Source of the DNA: Methylobacterium sp. Leaf99
GTDB lineage: Bacteria > Pseudomonadota > Alphaproteobacteria > Rhizobiales > Beijerinckiaceae
Assembly (NCBI RefSeq): GCF_001422375.1
Contig: NZ_LMMU01000007.1
Coordinates: 844,385 to 908,384 of the forward strand
Direction of reading: 5' to 3'
DNA: 64,000 nt
Shown: one piece after another, positions 45,308-55,954 of the stretch
Layout of the letters: each line of letters opens with the position of its first letter
Position numbering within the stretch: the stretch's first letter is position 1
Program-made: the position numbers and the translations under genes
Notes under the pieces: model-generated
Database searches by the model: none
What the model was told of the DNA's origin: nothing
The model's input: only the letters and a program-made list of their open reading frames with translations

Positions 45308-46780
45308 CTAGCGTGCGATCGCCTGAACCGGGTCGGCTTGTCCCGGATTCGCGTACCGGGCTTTGAGCGCTTCGACAATCCGGCCCATGCGGATGCTGTT
45401 GGAGCCCTTCACCATCACGGCGTCGCCGGCCCGCAGGGTGGCGAGGATCGGATCGAGGAGTTCGCCCGAGGTCGCCGCGCAGGTTCCGCGCCGGCTCAGG
45501 GGCAGGGCCTCGAACAGGTGGCGCATGAGCGGGCCGGCGGTGAAGACGAGGTCGACCCCCGCCGTCTCGACGGCGGCGGCGAGGTCGCGGTGATGGGTCT
45601 CGCCGGCGGCGCCGAGTTCCAGCATGTCGCCGAGGACGGCGATGCGGCGGCCCCGGGGCCCGGTCTCGATGGCCGACAGGGTGGCGAGGGCCGCCCGGAT
45701 GGAGGCCGGGTTGGCGTTGTAGCTCTCATCGACGAGGAAGGCTTCGCCCTCCCCGATCCGCAGGGCCGTGCGCTCGCCGCGCCCCACGGGCGGCCGCAGG
45801 GCGGCCAGCGACAGGGCCGCGAGGGCGAGGTCGGCCCCCAGGGCATGGACCACCGCCATGACGCCGAGCGAATTCATCGCCGTGTGCCGGCCCGGCGTGC
45901 CGAGCTGGTAGGTCACCGGAATGCCCATCACCGTCGCGTCGACCACGGAGAGGTCGGGCCGCAGGACGATCCGCAGGGCCCGGACATCGGCGTCCGGGTG
46001 CTCGCCGAAGGTGACGACCCGGCCGGCCTTGGACGCCTGCGCATGGGCCAGCAACCGCGAAAAACTCGGGTTGTCGCGGTTGAGGATGGCGGTGCCGCCG
46101 GGGCGCAGCCCCGAGAAGATCTCACCCTTGGCGTCGGCGATGGCCGAGAGCGAGGCGAAATGCTCGATGTGCACCGGCTCGACGGTGGTCACCAGGGCGA
46201 TGTCGGGCCGGACCATGGCGGCGAGCGGCACGATCTCGCGCGCGTGGTTCATGCCGATCTCGAACACGCCATACGCGGCGTCCGCCGGCATCCGCGCCAG
46301 GGTGAGGGGCACCCCCCAATGGTTGTTGTAGGACGCGATGGAGGCGTGGGTGCGCCCCTGCGCCGACAGGACGTGGCGCAGGGCCTCCTTGGTGCCGGTC
46401 TTGCCGACGGACCCGGTCACCGCGACGATGCCGGCTCGGGTACGGGCGCGGGCGGCGAGACCGAGGGCCCGCATGGCGTCGAGGACGGGGTCGTCGCCCG
46501 GCCCCGAGACGGCCAGCACCGCGCCGGCGCCGGCGAAGTCCCCGGCGCGCTCGTCCGCGACGACGGCCGCGCCGGCCCCGCGGGACAGGGCGTCACGGAC
46601 GAAGTCGTGGCCGTCGCGGGCCTCGCCGCGAATGGCAAAGAACAGGTCGCCGGGCTGCAGGCTGCGGGTGTCGATGGACGCCCCCCCGATGGGCTTCGGG
46701 ATGCCGTGAAGGGTCCCGCCTGTGGCGGTCCGGAGGGCGTCGGGTGTCCAGAGGGGCGCGTCGGAAACAGAGTGAGTCAT
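45308..46780 (-). CDS. murF: UDP-N-acetylmuramoyl-tripeptide-D-alanyl-D-alanine ligase
   Basis: 490 residues, slightly longer than the E. coli enzyme. ATP-binding loop [58 protein letters not shown] and [16 protein letters not shown] identify it. It attaches D-Ala-D-Ala to complete the pentapeptide precursor. The start ATG overlaps the murE stop as ATGA. Confidence 0.97.
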   Translation of the reverse strand: MTHSVSDAPLWTPDALRTATGGTLHGIPKPIGGASIDTRSLQPGDLFFAIRGEARDGHDFVRDALSRGAGAAVVADERAGDFAGAGAVLAVSGPGDDPVLDAMRALGLAARARTRAGIVAVTGSVGKTGTKEALRHVLSAQGRTHASIASYNNHWGVPLTLARMPADAAYGVFEIGMNHAREIVPLAAMVRPDIALVTTVEPVHIEHFASLSAIADAKGEIFSGLRPGGTAILNRDNPSFSRLLAHAQASKAGRVVTFGEHPDADVRALRIVLRPDLSVVDATVMGIPVTYQLGTPGRHTAMNSLGVMAVVHALGADLALAALSLAALRPPVGRGERTALRIGEGEAFLVDESYNANPASIRAALATLSAIETGPRGRRIAVLGDMLELGAAGETHHRDLAAAVETAGVDLVFTAGPLMRHLFEALPLSRRGTCAATSGELLDPILATLRAGDAVMVKGSNSIRMGRIVEALKARYANPGQADPVQAIAR

Positions 46781-48246
46781 GCCGCGCGCTCCGCGATGGC
46801 AGCCCGGAGCACGTCGTGATCCGAGTAGGGCAGGACGGTTGTGCCGACGATCTGGCCGGTTTCATGGCCCTTGCCGGCCACCACGAGGACGTCGCCGGGG
46901 GACAGGGCCCGGACGGCTGTGCGGATCGCCTCGGCACGGTCGCCGATCTCCGTCGCATCCGGCGCGGCGGCCAGGATCTCGGCGCGGATCGCCGCCGGGT
47001 TCTCCGAGCGCGGGTTGTCGTCGGTGACGATGGTCCAGTCGGCGGCCTTGGCCGCGATGGCGCCCATGATCGGGCGCTTGCCCCGGTCGCGGTCGCCGCC
47101 GCAGCCGAAGACGCAGACGAGGCGCCCCGTCGCGAACGGCCGAAGCGCCGTCAGCACCCCCTCGAGGGCCTCGGGCTTGTGGGCGTAATCGACGAGGCAG
47201 AGGGCGCCGTTGGCTTCGCCGATCCGCTCCATCCGGCCCGGCACGCCGGTGAGGTGTTCGAGCGCCGCGATGACGCCGGCCGGATCGGCCGCGCCGGCCG
47301 GCGTCGCCAGGGCGAGACCTGCGGCGAGCAGGGCGTTCTCGATCTGGAAGCCGCCCACGAGGGGCAGGCGCAAATCGTACTCGGCCGGTCCGTCGGGACC
47401 GGGGGCGATGAGCCGGAGATGCTGACAGAACCCCTCCGTGCGCGCCGCGACGAGCCGAACCGTCTCGCCGGCCGACCCCGTGGTGCGCAGGCTCAGGCCG
47501 CGGGCCAGGGCGGCGGCGATGACCACCTTGGCGTAGGCGCCGTCGGCGTTGACCACCGCCGGGATGCCGGGCCGGGCCAGGGTCGTGAACAGGCGCAGCT
47601 TGGCCGCGAGGTAGTCGTCGAGGGTGGCGTGGTAGTCGAGGTGATCGCGCCCGAGGTTGGTGAAGCCGACGGCGGAGAGTTCGACGCCGTCGAGGCGGCG
47701 CTGCTCGATGCCGTGCGAGGACGCCTCCATGGCGAGATCCTCGATGCCGTCCTCGGCGAGTCGCGCGAGGGTCGCGTGCAGGGTCACGGGGTCCGGCGTC
47801 GTGAGCGAGCCGTAGGTGGCGCCCCGGTTGGTGACGATGCCCACCGTGCCGAGGCTCGCGGACTCGCGACCCAGCCGCGACAGGATCTGCCGGACGAAAT
47901 CCGTGACCGAACTCTTGCCGCTGGTGCCGGTGACGGCGATCACGCGCGCCGGCTGGCGGCCCGAGAACCGCCGCGCCGCAAGTGCCAGGCTGCGTCGCAC
48001 ATCGCCGACGGCGACGTAGGGGAACGCCGGGTCGAGGCCGTCCGGTCGCGCGCCCTCCCCCACCACCGCGACGGCGCCCGCCGCGGCGGCTCCGGCGGCG
48101 AAGCGGCGCCCGTCTGCAACGGTGCCGGGCACCGCCACGAACACGAAGCCGGGTTCGACTTTTCGCGAGTCCGCCGTCAAGCCGGAGACCGGCGTCGCAT
48201 CGCCGGCGGCCTCCGGGAACAGTTGCCCGAGGGTGGCCCCGCTCAT
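46777..48246 (-). CDS. murE: UDP-MurNAc-L-Ala-D-Glu:meso-diaminopimelate ligase
   Basis: 489 residues. ATP-binding VIAVTGTSGKSSVTDFV, TNLGRDHLDYHATLDDYLAA, and VTDDNPRSENPAAIRAEIL. The DNPR motif marks meso-diaminopimelate as the amino acid added, as expected for a Gram-negative cell. The N-terminal GLTADSRKVEPGFVFVA is the usual UDP-substrate domain. Start ATG overlaps the ftsI stop (ATGA). Confidence 0.97.
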   Translation of the reverse strand: MSGATLGQLFPEAAGDATPVSGLTADSRKVEPGFVFVAVPGTVADGRRFAAGAAAAGAVAVVGEGARPDGLDPAFPYVAVGDVRRSLALAARRFSGRQPARVIAVTGTSGKSSVTDFVRQILSRLGRESASLGTVGIVTNRGATYGSLTTPDPVTLHATLARLAEDGIEDLAMEASSHGIEQRRLDGVELSAVGFTNLGRDHLDYHATLDDYLAAKLRLFTTLARPGIPAVVNADGAYAKVVIAAALARGLSLRTTGSAGETVRLVAARTEGFCQHLRLIAPGPDGPAEYDLRLPLVGGFQIENALLAAGLALATPAGAADPAGVIAALEHLTGVPGRMERIGEANGALCLVDYAHKPEALEGVLTALRPFATGRLVCVFGCGGDRDRGKRPIMGAIAAKAADWTIVTDDNPRSENPAAIRAEILAAAPDATEIGDRAEAIRTAVRALSPGDVLVVAGKGHETGQIVGTTVLPYSDHDVLRAAIAERAA

Positions 48247-50075
48247 CGCCCGTCCACCTGGGTGGCGTGGTAGGCGCCGAGCTTGACCATGAGGGGGAAC
48301 GGCTTCACCGGCGGGTCGAATTGCGGCGGCAGGCCGAGGATCGGGGCGACGCGCTCGATGACGCGGCCGGTGACCACGCCCGAGTTCCAGGCGGCGGTGG
48401 CGTAGCCGCCCGATTCCGGCAGGCCCTGCGGCTCGTCCATGATGGTGACGAAGAGGTACTTTGGGCTGTTCATGGGTGCGGCGGCCATGAAGGTGGTGAA
48501 CAGGCGGTTCTTGACGTAGCGGCCGTGGATCACCTTCTCGGCGGTGCCGGTCTTGCCGCCGACGTAGTAGAGCGGGATCGACGCCTTCTTGGCCGAGCCC
48601 TCGACGGCGTTGAGGCGCATGATGAAGCGCATGGCCTCGCTGGTCTCGGGCTTCAGCACCCGGGTCGCCTTCTTCAGGGCCTCGGCCTCGGTGGTCTTGA
48701 GGAAGGTCGGCACGATGAGGTTGCCGCCGTTGGTGATGGCACCCACCGCCGCCGCCGCCTGGAGCGGCGCCACCGCGAGGCCGTGGCCGAACGCGATGGT
48801 GATGGTGTTGATCTCGGTCCAGCGCGAGGGAACGATGGGCTCGGCGCTCTCGGGCAGCTCCGTCCGCATGCGGTCGGTGAGGCCCATTTTCTTCAGGAAC
48901 GCCCTGTGGCCGGGGACGCCGATGCCCAGCGCCATCTTGGCCGAGCCGATGTTGGAGGAGTGCGTGAACACCTCCGGCATGGTGATGGTGCGGTTGGTGC
49001 CGTGATACTCGTGGATCTTCTGCCGGCCCCAGTGCAGGACGCCGCCGCGCGTGTCGAAGGTCGAGTTGACGTTGTACTTGCCGGAATCGAGGGCCATGGC
49101 GAGGGTCATCGCCTTGAAGGTCGAGCCCATCTCGTAGACGCCGACGTTCATGCGGTTGATGCGGTCCGCCGAAAGGGCGTCGGCCGGATCGTTGGGGTCG
49201 AAATCCGGCAGGGAGGCCAGGGCGATCACCTCGCCGGTGGTCACGTCGAGGATCATGCCGGCGGCGGCCTTGGCCTTGAAGTGATCGACGCCCCAGGCGA
49301 GTTCGTCGCGGAGCGCAAACTGCGCCCGCAGATCGATGGAGAGCTGAACCGGCTTGAGGTCGGTCTGCTTCGCCACGAGGCCGAACTCGTTGAGGGCCTT
49401 GTTGCCCTGGGTGTCAATGTACTTCTCGATGCCGGCGATGCCGAGGTTGTCGAGGTTGGTGATGCCGATGATATGGGCGGCCGCGACCCCGTTCGGGTAG
49501 ACGCGCTTGTGGTCGGGCAGGAAGCCGATGCCCGGAATGCCGAGGCGGTGGACCTCGGCCTGCTGCTTCGGGGTGATCTCGCGCTTCACCCACACGAACC
49601 CCTTCTCCTTGCCCGTCGATCCGACGCGGGCCGAGAGCTTGGTGCGCAGGTCGTTGGCGTTGAGCTGGGGCAGGACGGCGGTGAGCAGTTCCACCGCCTC
49701 GTCCTTGTCGACGATGTTGCGCGGCTCGGCGAAGACCGAGACCGTGCGGATGTCGGTGGCCAGGATCTCGCCGTTGCGGTCGACGATGTCGGGACGGATC
49801 GCCGTGGTGGCGGAGGCGGCGACGCGCTTGTCGGAATTGTCCGTCTCGGGGAACGCCGCGAGATAGACGAGGCGCACGCCGATGGTCATGAACACGGCGG
49901 CGAAGCCGAGGCCCACGAGGCCGACGCGGGCGTAGCTGCGCTCGATGGCGAGGTGGAACATCGCCCGGATGAGGGCGAGGGCCCGGTTCGCGCGCGGCGC
50001 CGGGGCTTCGACTTCGGGATGCTGCATCGACTCGGCCTCGGGCGGGGCGGCGTCCGAAAAAACGTCTTGCGACAC
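48243..50075 (-). CDS. ftsI: Peptidoglycan D,D-transpeptidase FtsI (PBP3)
   Basis: 610 residues from a GTG at 50075 with GAGGTAG six bases upstream, inside the end of ftsL; the ATG at 50027 is a less likely start. One membrane helix (about residues 50-72), a pedestal domain, then the transpeptidase with SxxK at Ser318 (MGSTFKAMTLA), SSN in THSSNIGSAK, and KTG in VGGKTGTAEKV. It cross-links septal peptidoglycan in the periplasm. The N-terminal cytoplasmic tail is acidic and Pro-rich. Overlaps murE by four bases. Confidence 0.96.
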   Translation of the reverse strand: MSQDVFSDAAPPEAESMQHPEVEAPAPRANRALALIRAMFHLAIERSYARVGLVGLGFAAVFMTIGVRLVYLAAFPETDNSDKRVAASATTAIRPDIVDRNGEILATDIRTVSVFAEPRNIVDKDEAVELLTAVLPQLNANDLRTKLSARVGSTGKEKGFVWVKREITPKQQAEVHRLGIPGIGFLPDHKRVYPNGVAAAHIIGITNLDNLGIAGIEKYIDTQGNKALNEFGLVAKQTDLKPVQLSIDLRAQFALRDELAWGVDHFKAKAAAGMILDVTTGEVIALASLPDFDPNDPADALSADRINRMNVGVYEMGSTFKAMTLAMALDSGKYNVNSTFDTRGGVLHWGRQKIHEYHGTNRTITMPEVFTHSSNIGSAKMALGIGVPGHRAFLKKMGLTDRMRTELPESAEPIVPSRWTEINTITIAFGHGLAVAPLQAAAAVGAITNGGNLIVPTFLKTTEAEALKKATRVLKPETSEAMRFIMRLNAVEGSAKKASIPLYYVGGKTGTAEKVIHGRYVKNRLFTTFMAAAPMNSPKYLFVTIMDEPQGLPESGGYATAAWNSGVVTGRVIERVAPILGLPPQFDPPVKPFPLMVKLGAYHATQVDGR

Positions 50076-50080
50076 GGGTG

Positions 50081-50530
50081 CTACCTCGAAGCCGTGGTCG
50101 GGGTCTTTGTCGGGGTCTTGGTGGTCGTCGTCGTCGTGCGGGTGGTGACGGTGCGGGTCGTGACCGAGCCGGTGGTGCGCGGCTCGTTGGCGCCGGGCTT
50201 CTCCTTCGGGGTCGCGGTGGCCGCGAGCAGGCGGCCGATCTCGTCGCCGCGGTCGGGCCGCGCCGGAAGGTCGGCGAGGCGCCCGAGATGCGCCGTGCCG
50301 ATGGGCTCCAGGGCCAGGTGGCGTGCCACCGCCGCCTGGAGCCGGTCGGGCCGGGTCAGCAGCTGCCACTCGGCGCGCAGGACCGCGATGGCCTGGCGCT
50401 CGCGGTGGAGCTGGCTGCGCGCCTTCGAGACCTGGCCGGCCTGATACAGCGTGTCGTACTTGATCGAGTAGGCGTAGATCGCCGAGCCGATGAGGCCGAG
50501 GACGGCGAGGACGTTCAGCAGACGGATCAC
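50081..50530 (-). CDS. ftsL: Cell division protein FtsL with Thr-rich C-terminal tail
   Basis: 149 residues from a GTG at 50530 that overlaps the rsmH stop (GTGA). One membrane helix ([20 protein letters not shown]) is followed by a coiled-coil-like stretch with [19 protein letters not shown] and the [11 protein letters not shown] conserved region. It bridges early and late division proteins in the septal ring. Unusually, the last ~30 residues are a low-complexity tail of Thr, Arg, Lys and Pro with runs of TTRT and TPTK, absent from standard FtsL and likely disordered in the periplasm. The gene sits in its normal place between rsmH and ftsI. Confidence 0.88.
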   Translation of the reverse strand: MIRLLNVLAVLGLIGSAIYAYSIKYDTLYQAGQVSKARSQLHRERQAIAVLRAEWQLLTRPDRLQAAVARHLALEPIGTAHLGRLADLPARPDRGDEIGRLLAATATPKEKPGANEPRTTGSVTTRTVTTRTTTTTTKTPTKTPTTASR

Positions 50531-51570
50531 CGGCGTGCGCTCCTGCCCGTCCGCTCCGGCAGGGCCGCGAGGGTCTCGATGGCGGCCAGGGGCGCGGGCG
50601 CGGGCGCGTCCGTGCGTTCCACCGCGCGCAGCTTGGCCGAACGGGCGCGCGGGTTGGCGAAGGTCTCGGAATCGGAGGGCAGCACGGGTCCCTTGGTCAC
50701 GGCCGTGAAGCTGCGGGGGGCCGGCGCCACGAGGCTCGGCAGGTGGCGCGAGCCCTGCGCCGCCCGGCCGCTGCGGGCCGAGAAGAACTGCTTGACGATG
50801 CGGTCTTCCAGGGAATGGAACGTCACGACGGCGAGGCGCCCGCCGGGCCGCAGGATGCGCTCGGCGGCGTGCAGGGCCTGGACGAGCTCGCCGAGCTCGT
50901 CGTTCACCGCGATGCGCAGGCCCTGGAAGGTCCGCGTCGCCGGGTTGATGCCGCTCGCCGGATCGGCCCAGACCACGCTCGCCACCACTTCGGCCAAGGC
51001 CGCCGTGGTCTCGATCCGGCCCTTGCGGCGCGCCTCGACAATGGCGCGGGCGACGGCCCGCGAGCGGCGCTCCTCGCCGTAATGGTAGATGATGTCGGCG
51101 AGGTCGGCTTCCTCGGCGTCGTTGACGATGTCGGCGGCGCTGCGCCCGGCGCGCTCCATCCGCATGTCGAGGGGGCCGTCGTGGCGGAACGAGAAGCCGC
51201 GCTCGGCCTGGTCGATCTGCATGGACGACACGCCGATATCGAGGACGACGGCATCGGCCTGGGCCCGGCCGGCCTCGCGCACGCAGGCGTCGAGGCCGCC
51301 GAAGCGGCCCGGCACCAGGGTGAGGCGCCCGTGCGCGGACGCGACCAGGGGCGCGCCGCCCGCGATGGCGCCCGGATCGCGGTCGATGCCGAGAACCTGG
51401 ATGGCGGGGTCGGCGCCGAGCATGGCGCGGGTGTAGCCGCCGGCCCCGAAGGTGCCGTCCACGGCGAGCGTCCGGCCCGGCAGGTCGAGGGCGGCCAGGA
51501 CTTCGGCGAGCAGGACCGGGACATGCGGCGCCCCGTCGTTCGCGGGTCTGGCCTCGCGCACGCGCTTCAT
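50527..51570 (-). CDS. rsmH: 16S rRNA (cytosine(1402)-N4)-methyltransferase
   Basis: 347 residues from the ATG at 51570, which has GAGG eight bases upstream; the open frame extends to 51810 without similarity. [28 protein letters not shown] (SAM site), [39 protein letters not shown] and [15 protein letters not shown] are the conserved blocks. First gene of the dcw operon here; the mraZ gene that normally precedes it is missing. The C-terminus is extended with a Pro/Ala-rich segment. Confidence 0.96.
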   Translation of the reverse strand: MKRVREARPANDGAPHVPVLLAEVLAALDLPGRTLAVDGTFGAGGYTRAMLGADPAIQVLGIDRDPGAIAGGAPLVASAHGRLTLVPGRFGGLDACVREAGRAQADAVVLDIGVSSMQIDQAERGFSFRHDGPLDMRMERAGRSAADIVNDAEEADLADIIYHYGEERRSRAVARAIVEARRKGRIETTAALAEVVASVVWADPASGINPATRTFQGLRIAVNDELGELVQALHAAERILRPGGRLAVVTFHSLEDRIVKQFFSARSGRAAQGSRHLPSLVAPAPRSFTAVTKGPVLPSDSETFANPRARSAKLRAVERTDAPAPAPLAAIETLAALPERTGRSARR

Positions 51571-51949
51571 CGCCCGACCTCGGCGGCACGCGGGCGGAAC
51601 GGCGGAAACGGGCGCGTCGGGGACGCGACGGGGATGGAGCCGCGCATGCGTCCCTTCCAAGAGCCTGGGCCGCCTCGGAGCGGCGCGGAGAGACGGGACA
51701 TCGCCGGATCGGCCTGGAGCGCGACCGCTCGCCTGGACACCGCCACGACCGTGTCGGGCTGTGTCCGTCGATCCGAAAATCGCCGTTGACGGGATGAATC
51801 GGGGTACCATGGGCCTCTGAGCGCCGTCAACGAACGGGGCCGCAACGCATTGGCCCCGTCCGATCAGACCTCAGCAAGGTTAACCGAGGGTAAGTTTTTT
51901 GCCGCGTCGTGATCGTGCGGTCGCTGTTCGTTCGGGTCTACTGCGAAGT
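51571..51949 (-). other. Upstream region of the dcw operon, no mraZ
   Basis: 379 bp between the rsmH start and the 3' end of rnpB. No credible gene is seen on either strand: the open frames here lack homology and have no ribosome-binding sites. The segment should hold the dcw promoter. A TTGACG occurs on the minus strand near 51824-51829, but I find no good -10 partner. The area also contains AT-rich stretches just after rnpB (ggtaagttttttgcc). Confidence 0.5.
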
Positions 51950-52350
<401 letters not shown>

Positions 52351-52356
52351 GGCGCG

Positions 52357-52386
52357 GATGTGCGCTGCGGATCGCCGCGCGGTCAA
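52357..52386 (-). promoter_or_regulatory. Candidate sigma-70 promoter of rnpB
   Basis: Minus-strand TTGACC (52386-52381) and CACATC (52362-52357) with an 18 bp spacer end six bases before the inferred first base of rnpB, the right distance for a promoter. The -10 box is GC-rich and imperfect. Confidence 0.5.
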
Positions 52387-52521
52387 GCGCCCGGCTGCCC
52401 CCCGACACGCCATGCCGGGATTTTCGGCGGCCGATTGCGCGGTCGGACCCGAGTGCTCATTCTCTGGGATGGGCGGCGGCCGCGCTCAGGCGGCGCCCCT
52501 CGACGCAGATAGGAGGTGACC

Positions 52522-52698
52522 ATGGCGAAGGACGAGACGGCGTGGACGCTGGAGAAAGTTCAGGAATTGCGGACCCTGGCCCGCGAGCGGGTTCCGATCT
52601 CGGTGATCAGCCTGCGGCTCAAGCGGCCAATCGAGGCCGTGTCGGCCAAGCTCGCCGAGCCCGGCATCACGCCGGCCCCGGAGCCCGGCGGCGACTGA
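52522..52698 (+). CDS. 58-residue Myb/SANT- or GcrA-like helix-turn-helix mini-protein
   Basis: 58 residues from the ATG at 52522, preceded by a near-perfect AGGAGGTGACC ribosome-binding site. The core WTLEKVQELRTLARERVPIS and VISLRLKRPIEAVSAKLAEP matches the layout of the N-terminal HTH of GcrA and of small Myb/SANT-like proteins (W-x4-V-x2-L, hydrophobic helix, then L-x-R-x3-AV-x2-K-x4-G). The rest is a short Pro-rich tail. It could be a stand-alone DNA-binding adaptor. It sits alone between rnpB (divergent) and gloA (convergent). Confidence 0.75.
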   Translation: MAKDETAWTLEKVQELRTLARERVPISVISLRLKRPIEAVSAKLAEPGITPAPEPGGD

Positions 52699-52743
52699 AT
52701 CCGGGGTCCCGCGGGGCCGCCGGCCCCGCGGGGTTGGGGCGGA

Positions 52744-53184
52744 CTACCAGGAACCGGTGTTCTCCATGGAGACCCACGGCTCCTGCGGCGGCTTGGCCTC
52801 GCCCTTCTGCAGCAGCTCGATGGAGATCCCGTCGGGCGACTTCACGAAGGCCATGTTGCCGTCGCGGGGCGGCCGGTTGATGGTGATCCCGGCCGCCTGC
52901 AGCTTGGCGCAGAACGCATAGATGTCGTCGACCTCGTAGGCGAGGTGGCCGAAATTGCGTCCGCCCGAATAGGTCTCCGGGTCCCAGTTGTGGGTCAGCT
53001 CGATCACCGGCGCCTGGGTCTCGCGCGCCGTCGCCGCGTCGCCGGGGGCGGCGAGGAACACGAGGGTGAAGCGACCCTTTTCGTTGTCGATGCGGCGAAC
53101 CTCCGTCAGCCCGAACGTGTCGACGTAGAAGGCGAGCGCCCGGTCGAGGTCGGCCACGCGGACCATGGTGTGCAGAAAACGCAT
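52744..53184 (-). CDS. gloA: Lactoylglutathione lyase (glyoxalase I)
   Basis: 146 residues, two beta-alpha-beta-beta-beta units of the VOC fold. The N-terminus [48 protein letters not shown] and [11 protein letters not shown] supply the His/Glu/His/Glu metal ligands expected for GloA. It isomerises the methylglyoxal-glutathione adduct to lactoylglutathione. It is divergent from pepN. Confidence 0.94.
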   Translation of the reverse strand: MRFLHTMVRVADLDRALAFYVDTFGLTEVRRIDNEKGRFTLVFLAAPGDAATARETQAPVIELTHNWDPETYSGGRNFGHLAYEVDDIYAFCAKLQAAGITINRPPRDGNMAFVKSPDGISIELLQKGEAKPPQEPWVSMENTGSW

Positions 53185-53329
53185 CGTCGTGAACTCTCCT
53201 GAGGGTGCGGCCTATGTGGTGGCCGGGCGAGCCCCGTCAACGGCCGGTCCCTTCGTCCCCCCCTCGGCGGGCGCGCGTTGCGCCCGGACTCGAAGCGCTT
53301 CAAGAAGACCTGCGACAGGCGAGGCATCC

Positions 53330-55954
53330 ATGCGCACCGACACCCCGATCCCGATCCGGCTCGCCGATTACCGCCCGAGCGACCACCTCGTTGACCGGGT
53401 CGCCCTCGACATCCGGCTGCATCCGCACGCGACGGAGGTGAGCGCGACCCTGAACCTCCGGCCCAATCCGGCCGGCCGCGCGGGGGCCGAACTGCTGCTC
53501 GATGGCGAGGACCTGACGCTGCTCTCCGTTGAGCTCGACGGGGTCGCCCTCGCGCCGGACGCCTACCGGGTGACGGAGACCGCCCTCACCCTGGCGCAGC
53601 CGCCCCGGGACCCCTTCACCCTGACCATCCGCACGCGGATCGATCCCACGGCCAACACCCGGCTCATGGGCCTGTACCGCTCGAACGGCGTCTACTGCAC
53701 GCAATGCGAAGCCGACGGCTTCCGGCGCATCACCTATTTCCTCGACCGCCCCGACGTGATGGCCGTCTACACCACGCGCATCGAAGCCGATCGGACGGAA
53801 GCCCCCGTGCTCCTGGGCAACGGCAACCCCGTCGCGGCCGGGGATGCGGGGCCGGGCCGGCACTACGCCGTCTGGCACGATCCCCACCCGAAGCCCGCCT
53901 ACCTGTTCGCCCTCGTCGGCGGGCGCCTCGACCGGCTCGGCGGCCGGTTCACCACCAGCGAGGGCCGCGCCGTCACCCTCGGCATCTACGTCGAGCCCGG
54001 CAAGGCGGAGCGGGCCGCCTACGCCCTCGACGCCGTCGTGCGCTCCATGGCCTGGGACGAGACCGCCTTCGGCCGGGCCTACGACCTCGACGTGTTCAAC
54101 GTGGTCGCCGTGTCGGACTTCAACATGGGGGCGATGGAGAACAAGGGCCTCAACATCTTCAACGACCGCTACGTCCTCGCGAGCCCGGAGACCGCCACCG
54201 ACGCCGACTACGCCGCCATCGAGGCGATCATCGCCCACGAGTATTTCCACAACTGGTCCGGCAATCGCGTCACCTGCCGGGACTGGTTCCAGCTCTGCCT
54301 GAAGGAAGGGCTGACGGTCTTCCGCGATCAGGAATTCTCGTCGGACATGCGCTCCCGGGCGGTGCACCGCATCGGCGAGGTCCGCACCCTGCGCGCCCGC
54401 CAGTTCCCCGAGGATGCCGGCCCCCTGGCCCATCCCGTTCGCCCGCAGCAATACGCCGAGATCAACAACTTCTACACGGCCACCGTCTACGAGAAGGGCG
54501 CCGAGATCGTGCGGATGCTGCGCACGCTTCTGGGCGCGGACACGTTCGCCCGGGGCATGGACCGCTATTTTGCAGACTGCGACGGCACGGCGGCGACGGT
54601 GGAGGATTTCCTCGCCGCCTTCGCCACCGTCTCGGGACGCGACCTCGCCGCCTTCGCACGCTGGTACGAGCGGCCCGGCACCCCGATGGTCACCGTCGAG
54701 GGCGAACACGACCCCGTCGCCCGGACCCGGACCCTGCGGTTTCACCAGGCGCTGGAGGGGAACTCCGAATCCCCCCTCGTCATTCCCGTGGCCCTCGGCC
54801 TCGTCGGCCCGCACGGGGTGATCGACGACGCCGTCTGCGAGCGGGTCCGGGACGGCGTCTTCGTGCTGGAGCGGGCCAGCGACACCATCACGTTCACGGA
54901 CGTCCCCGCCGCTGCGGTCCCGTCCCTGTTCCGGGGGTTCTCGGCGCCGGTGCGCATGGTGACGGCGGCGACGGATGCCGACCGCCTCGTCCTCCTGGCG
55001 CACGACACCGATCCGTTCAACCGGTGGCAGGCGGCGCAGGACGTCGCCATGGCACGCCTCGTCGCCGAATCCCGGTCCGCGGTCTCGGACGCGGCGGATG
55101 ACGGCCTCGTCGCGGCCCTGGCGACGTTCCTCGACGGGGAGGCTTTGTCCGACCCGGCCTATGCCGCCCTCGTGCTGACGCCGCCGAGCGAGGGGGACAT
55201 CGCCGACGCCCTCGGCCGGGACATCGACCCCGACGCGATCCACCGCGCCCGCAGCCATCTGCGCCGTCGCCTCGGGCAGGGCCTCCACGACCGCCTGATC
55301 CACCTGCGCGCGACGTTGGCCGACCGGCCCGGCACGCCGTTCTCGCCCGATGCCGCCTCGGCCGGACGCCGGGCCCTGCGCAACGTCGCCCTCGACCTCA
55401 TCGCGGCCGCCGATCCGCGGGCCGGTGGCGACCTCGCCCTGGCGCAGATCGAGGCGGCAACGACCATGACCGATCGTCTCGCCGCCCTCGCGGTCCTGGC
55501 GCAGATTCCGGGCCCGGCCCGCGAAGCCGCCCTCGCGGCCTTCGCGGAGCGCTACGCCGACGAGCCCCTCGTCCTCGACAAGTGGTTCGCGATCCAGGCC
55601 ACCATCCCGGAAGACACCACCCTCGCCCGCGTCCGCGGACTCCAGGCCCATCCGGCCTTCGCCATGACCAATCCGAATCGGGTGCGATCCCTCATCGGCA
55701 GTTTCAGCGTCGGCAATCCGACCCAGTTCAACCGGCCGGACGGGGCCGGCTTCGAGCTCGTCGCCGAGACGGTCGCGAGCCTCGACGGCACCAATCCGCA
55801 GATCGCGGCCAGGCTGCTCACGGGGTTCGGTTCGTGGCGGATGCTGGAGCCGGAACGGCGAGCCAAGGCGGAACAAGCACTTAGCGCCATCGGCGCCCGC
55901 ACGGGCCTGTCCCGCGACGTGGCGGACATCGTCGGGCGTATGACGAAATTCTGA
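53330..55954 (+). CDS. pepN: Aminopeptidase N (M1 metallopeptidase)
   Basis: 874 residues from the ATG at 53330, with GAGG six bases upstream; the frame is open from 53165 but the extra residues are not conserved. The zinc site is HEYFH (303-307) followed 18 residues later by Glu326 in CLKEGLTVF; the exopeptidase motif GAMEN is residues 267-271. The N-terminal domain begins RLADYRPSDHLVDRVALDIR. The large C-terminal alpha-helical domain is intact. It removes N-terminal residues from peptides in the cytoplasm. No signal peptide. Confidence 0.96.
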   Translation: MRTDTPIPIRLADYRPSDHLVDRVALDIRLHPHATEVSATLNLRPNPAGRAGAELLLDGEDLTLLSVELDGVALAPDAYRVTETALTLAQPPRDPFTLTIRTRIDPTANTRLMGLYRSNGVYCTQCEADGFRRITYFLDRPDVMAVYTTRIEADRTEAPVLLGNGNPVAAGDAGPGRHYAVWHDPHPKPAYLFALVGGRLDRLGGRFTTSEGRAVTLGIYVEPGKAERAAYALDAVVRSMAWDETAFGRAYDLDVFNVVAVSDFNMGAMENKGLNIFNDRYVLASPETATDADYAAIEAIIAHEYFHNWSGNRVTCRDWFQLCLKEGLTVFRDQEFSSDMRSRAVHRIGEVRTLRARQFPEDAGPLAHPVRPQQYAEINNFYTATVYEKGAEIVRMLRTLLGADTFARGMDRYFADCDGTAATVEDFLAAFATVSGRDLAAFARWYERPGTPMVTVEGEHDPVARTRTLRFHQALEGNSESPLVIPVALGLVGPHGVIDDAVCERVRDGVFVLERASDTITFTDVPAAAVPSLFRGFSAPVRMVTAATDADRLVLLAHDTDPFNRWQAAQDVAMARLVAESRSAVSDAADDGLVAALATFLDGEALSDPAYAALVLTPPSEGDIADALGRDIDPDAIHRARSHLRRRLGQGLHDRLIHLRATLADRPGTPFSPDAASAGRRALRNVALDLIAAADPRAGGDLALAQIEAATTMTDRLAALAVLAQIPGPAREAALAAFAERYADEPLVLDKWFAIQATIPEDTTLARVRGLQAHPAFAMTNPNRVRSLIGSFSVGNPTQFNRPDGAGFELVAETVASLDGTNPQIAARLLTGFGSWRMLEPERRAKAEQALSAIGARTGLSRDVADIVGRMTKF

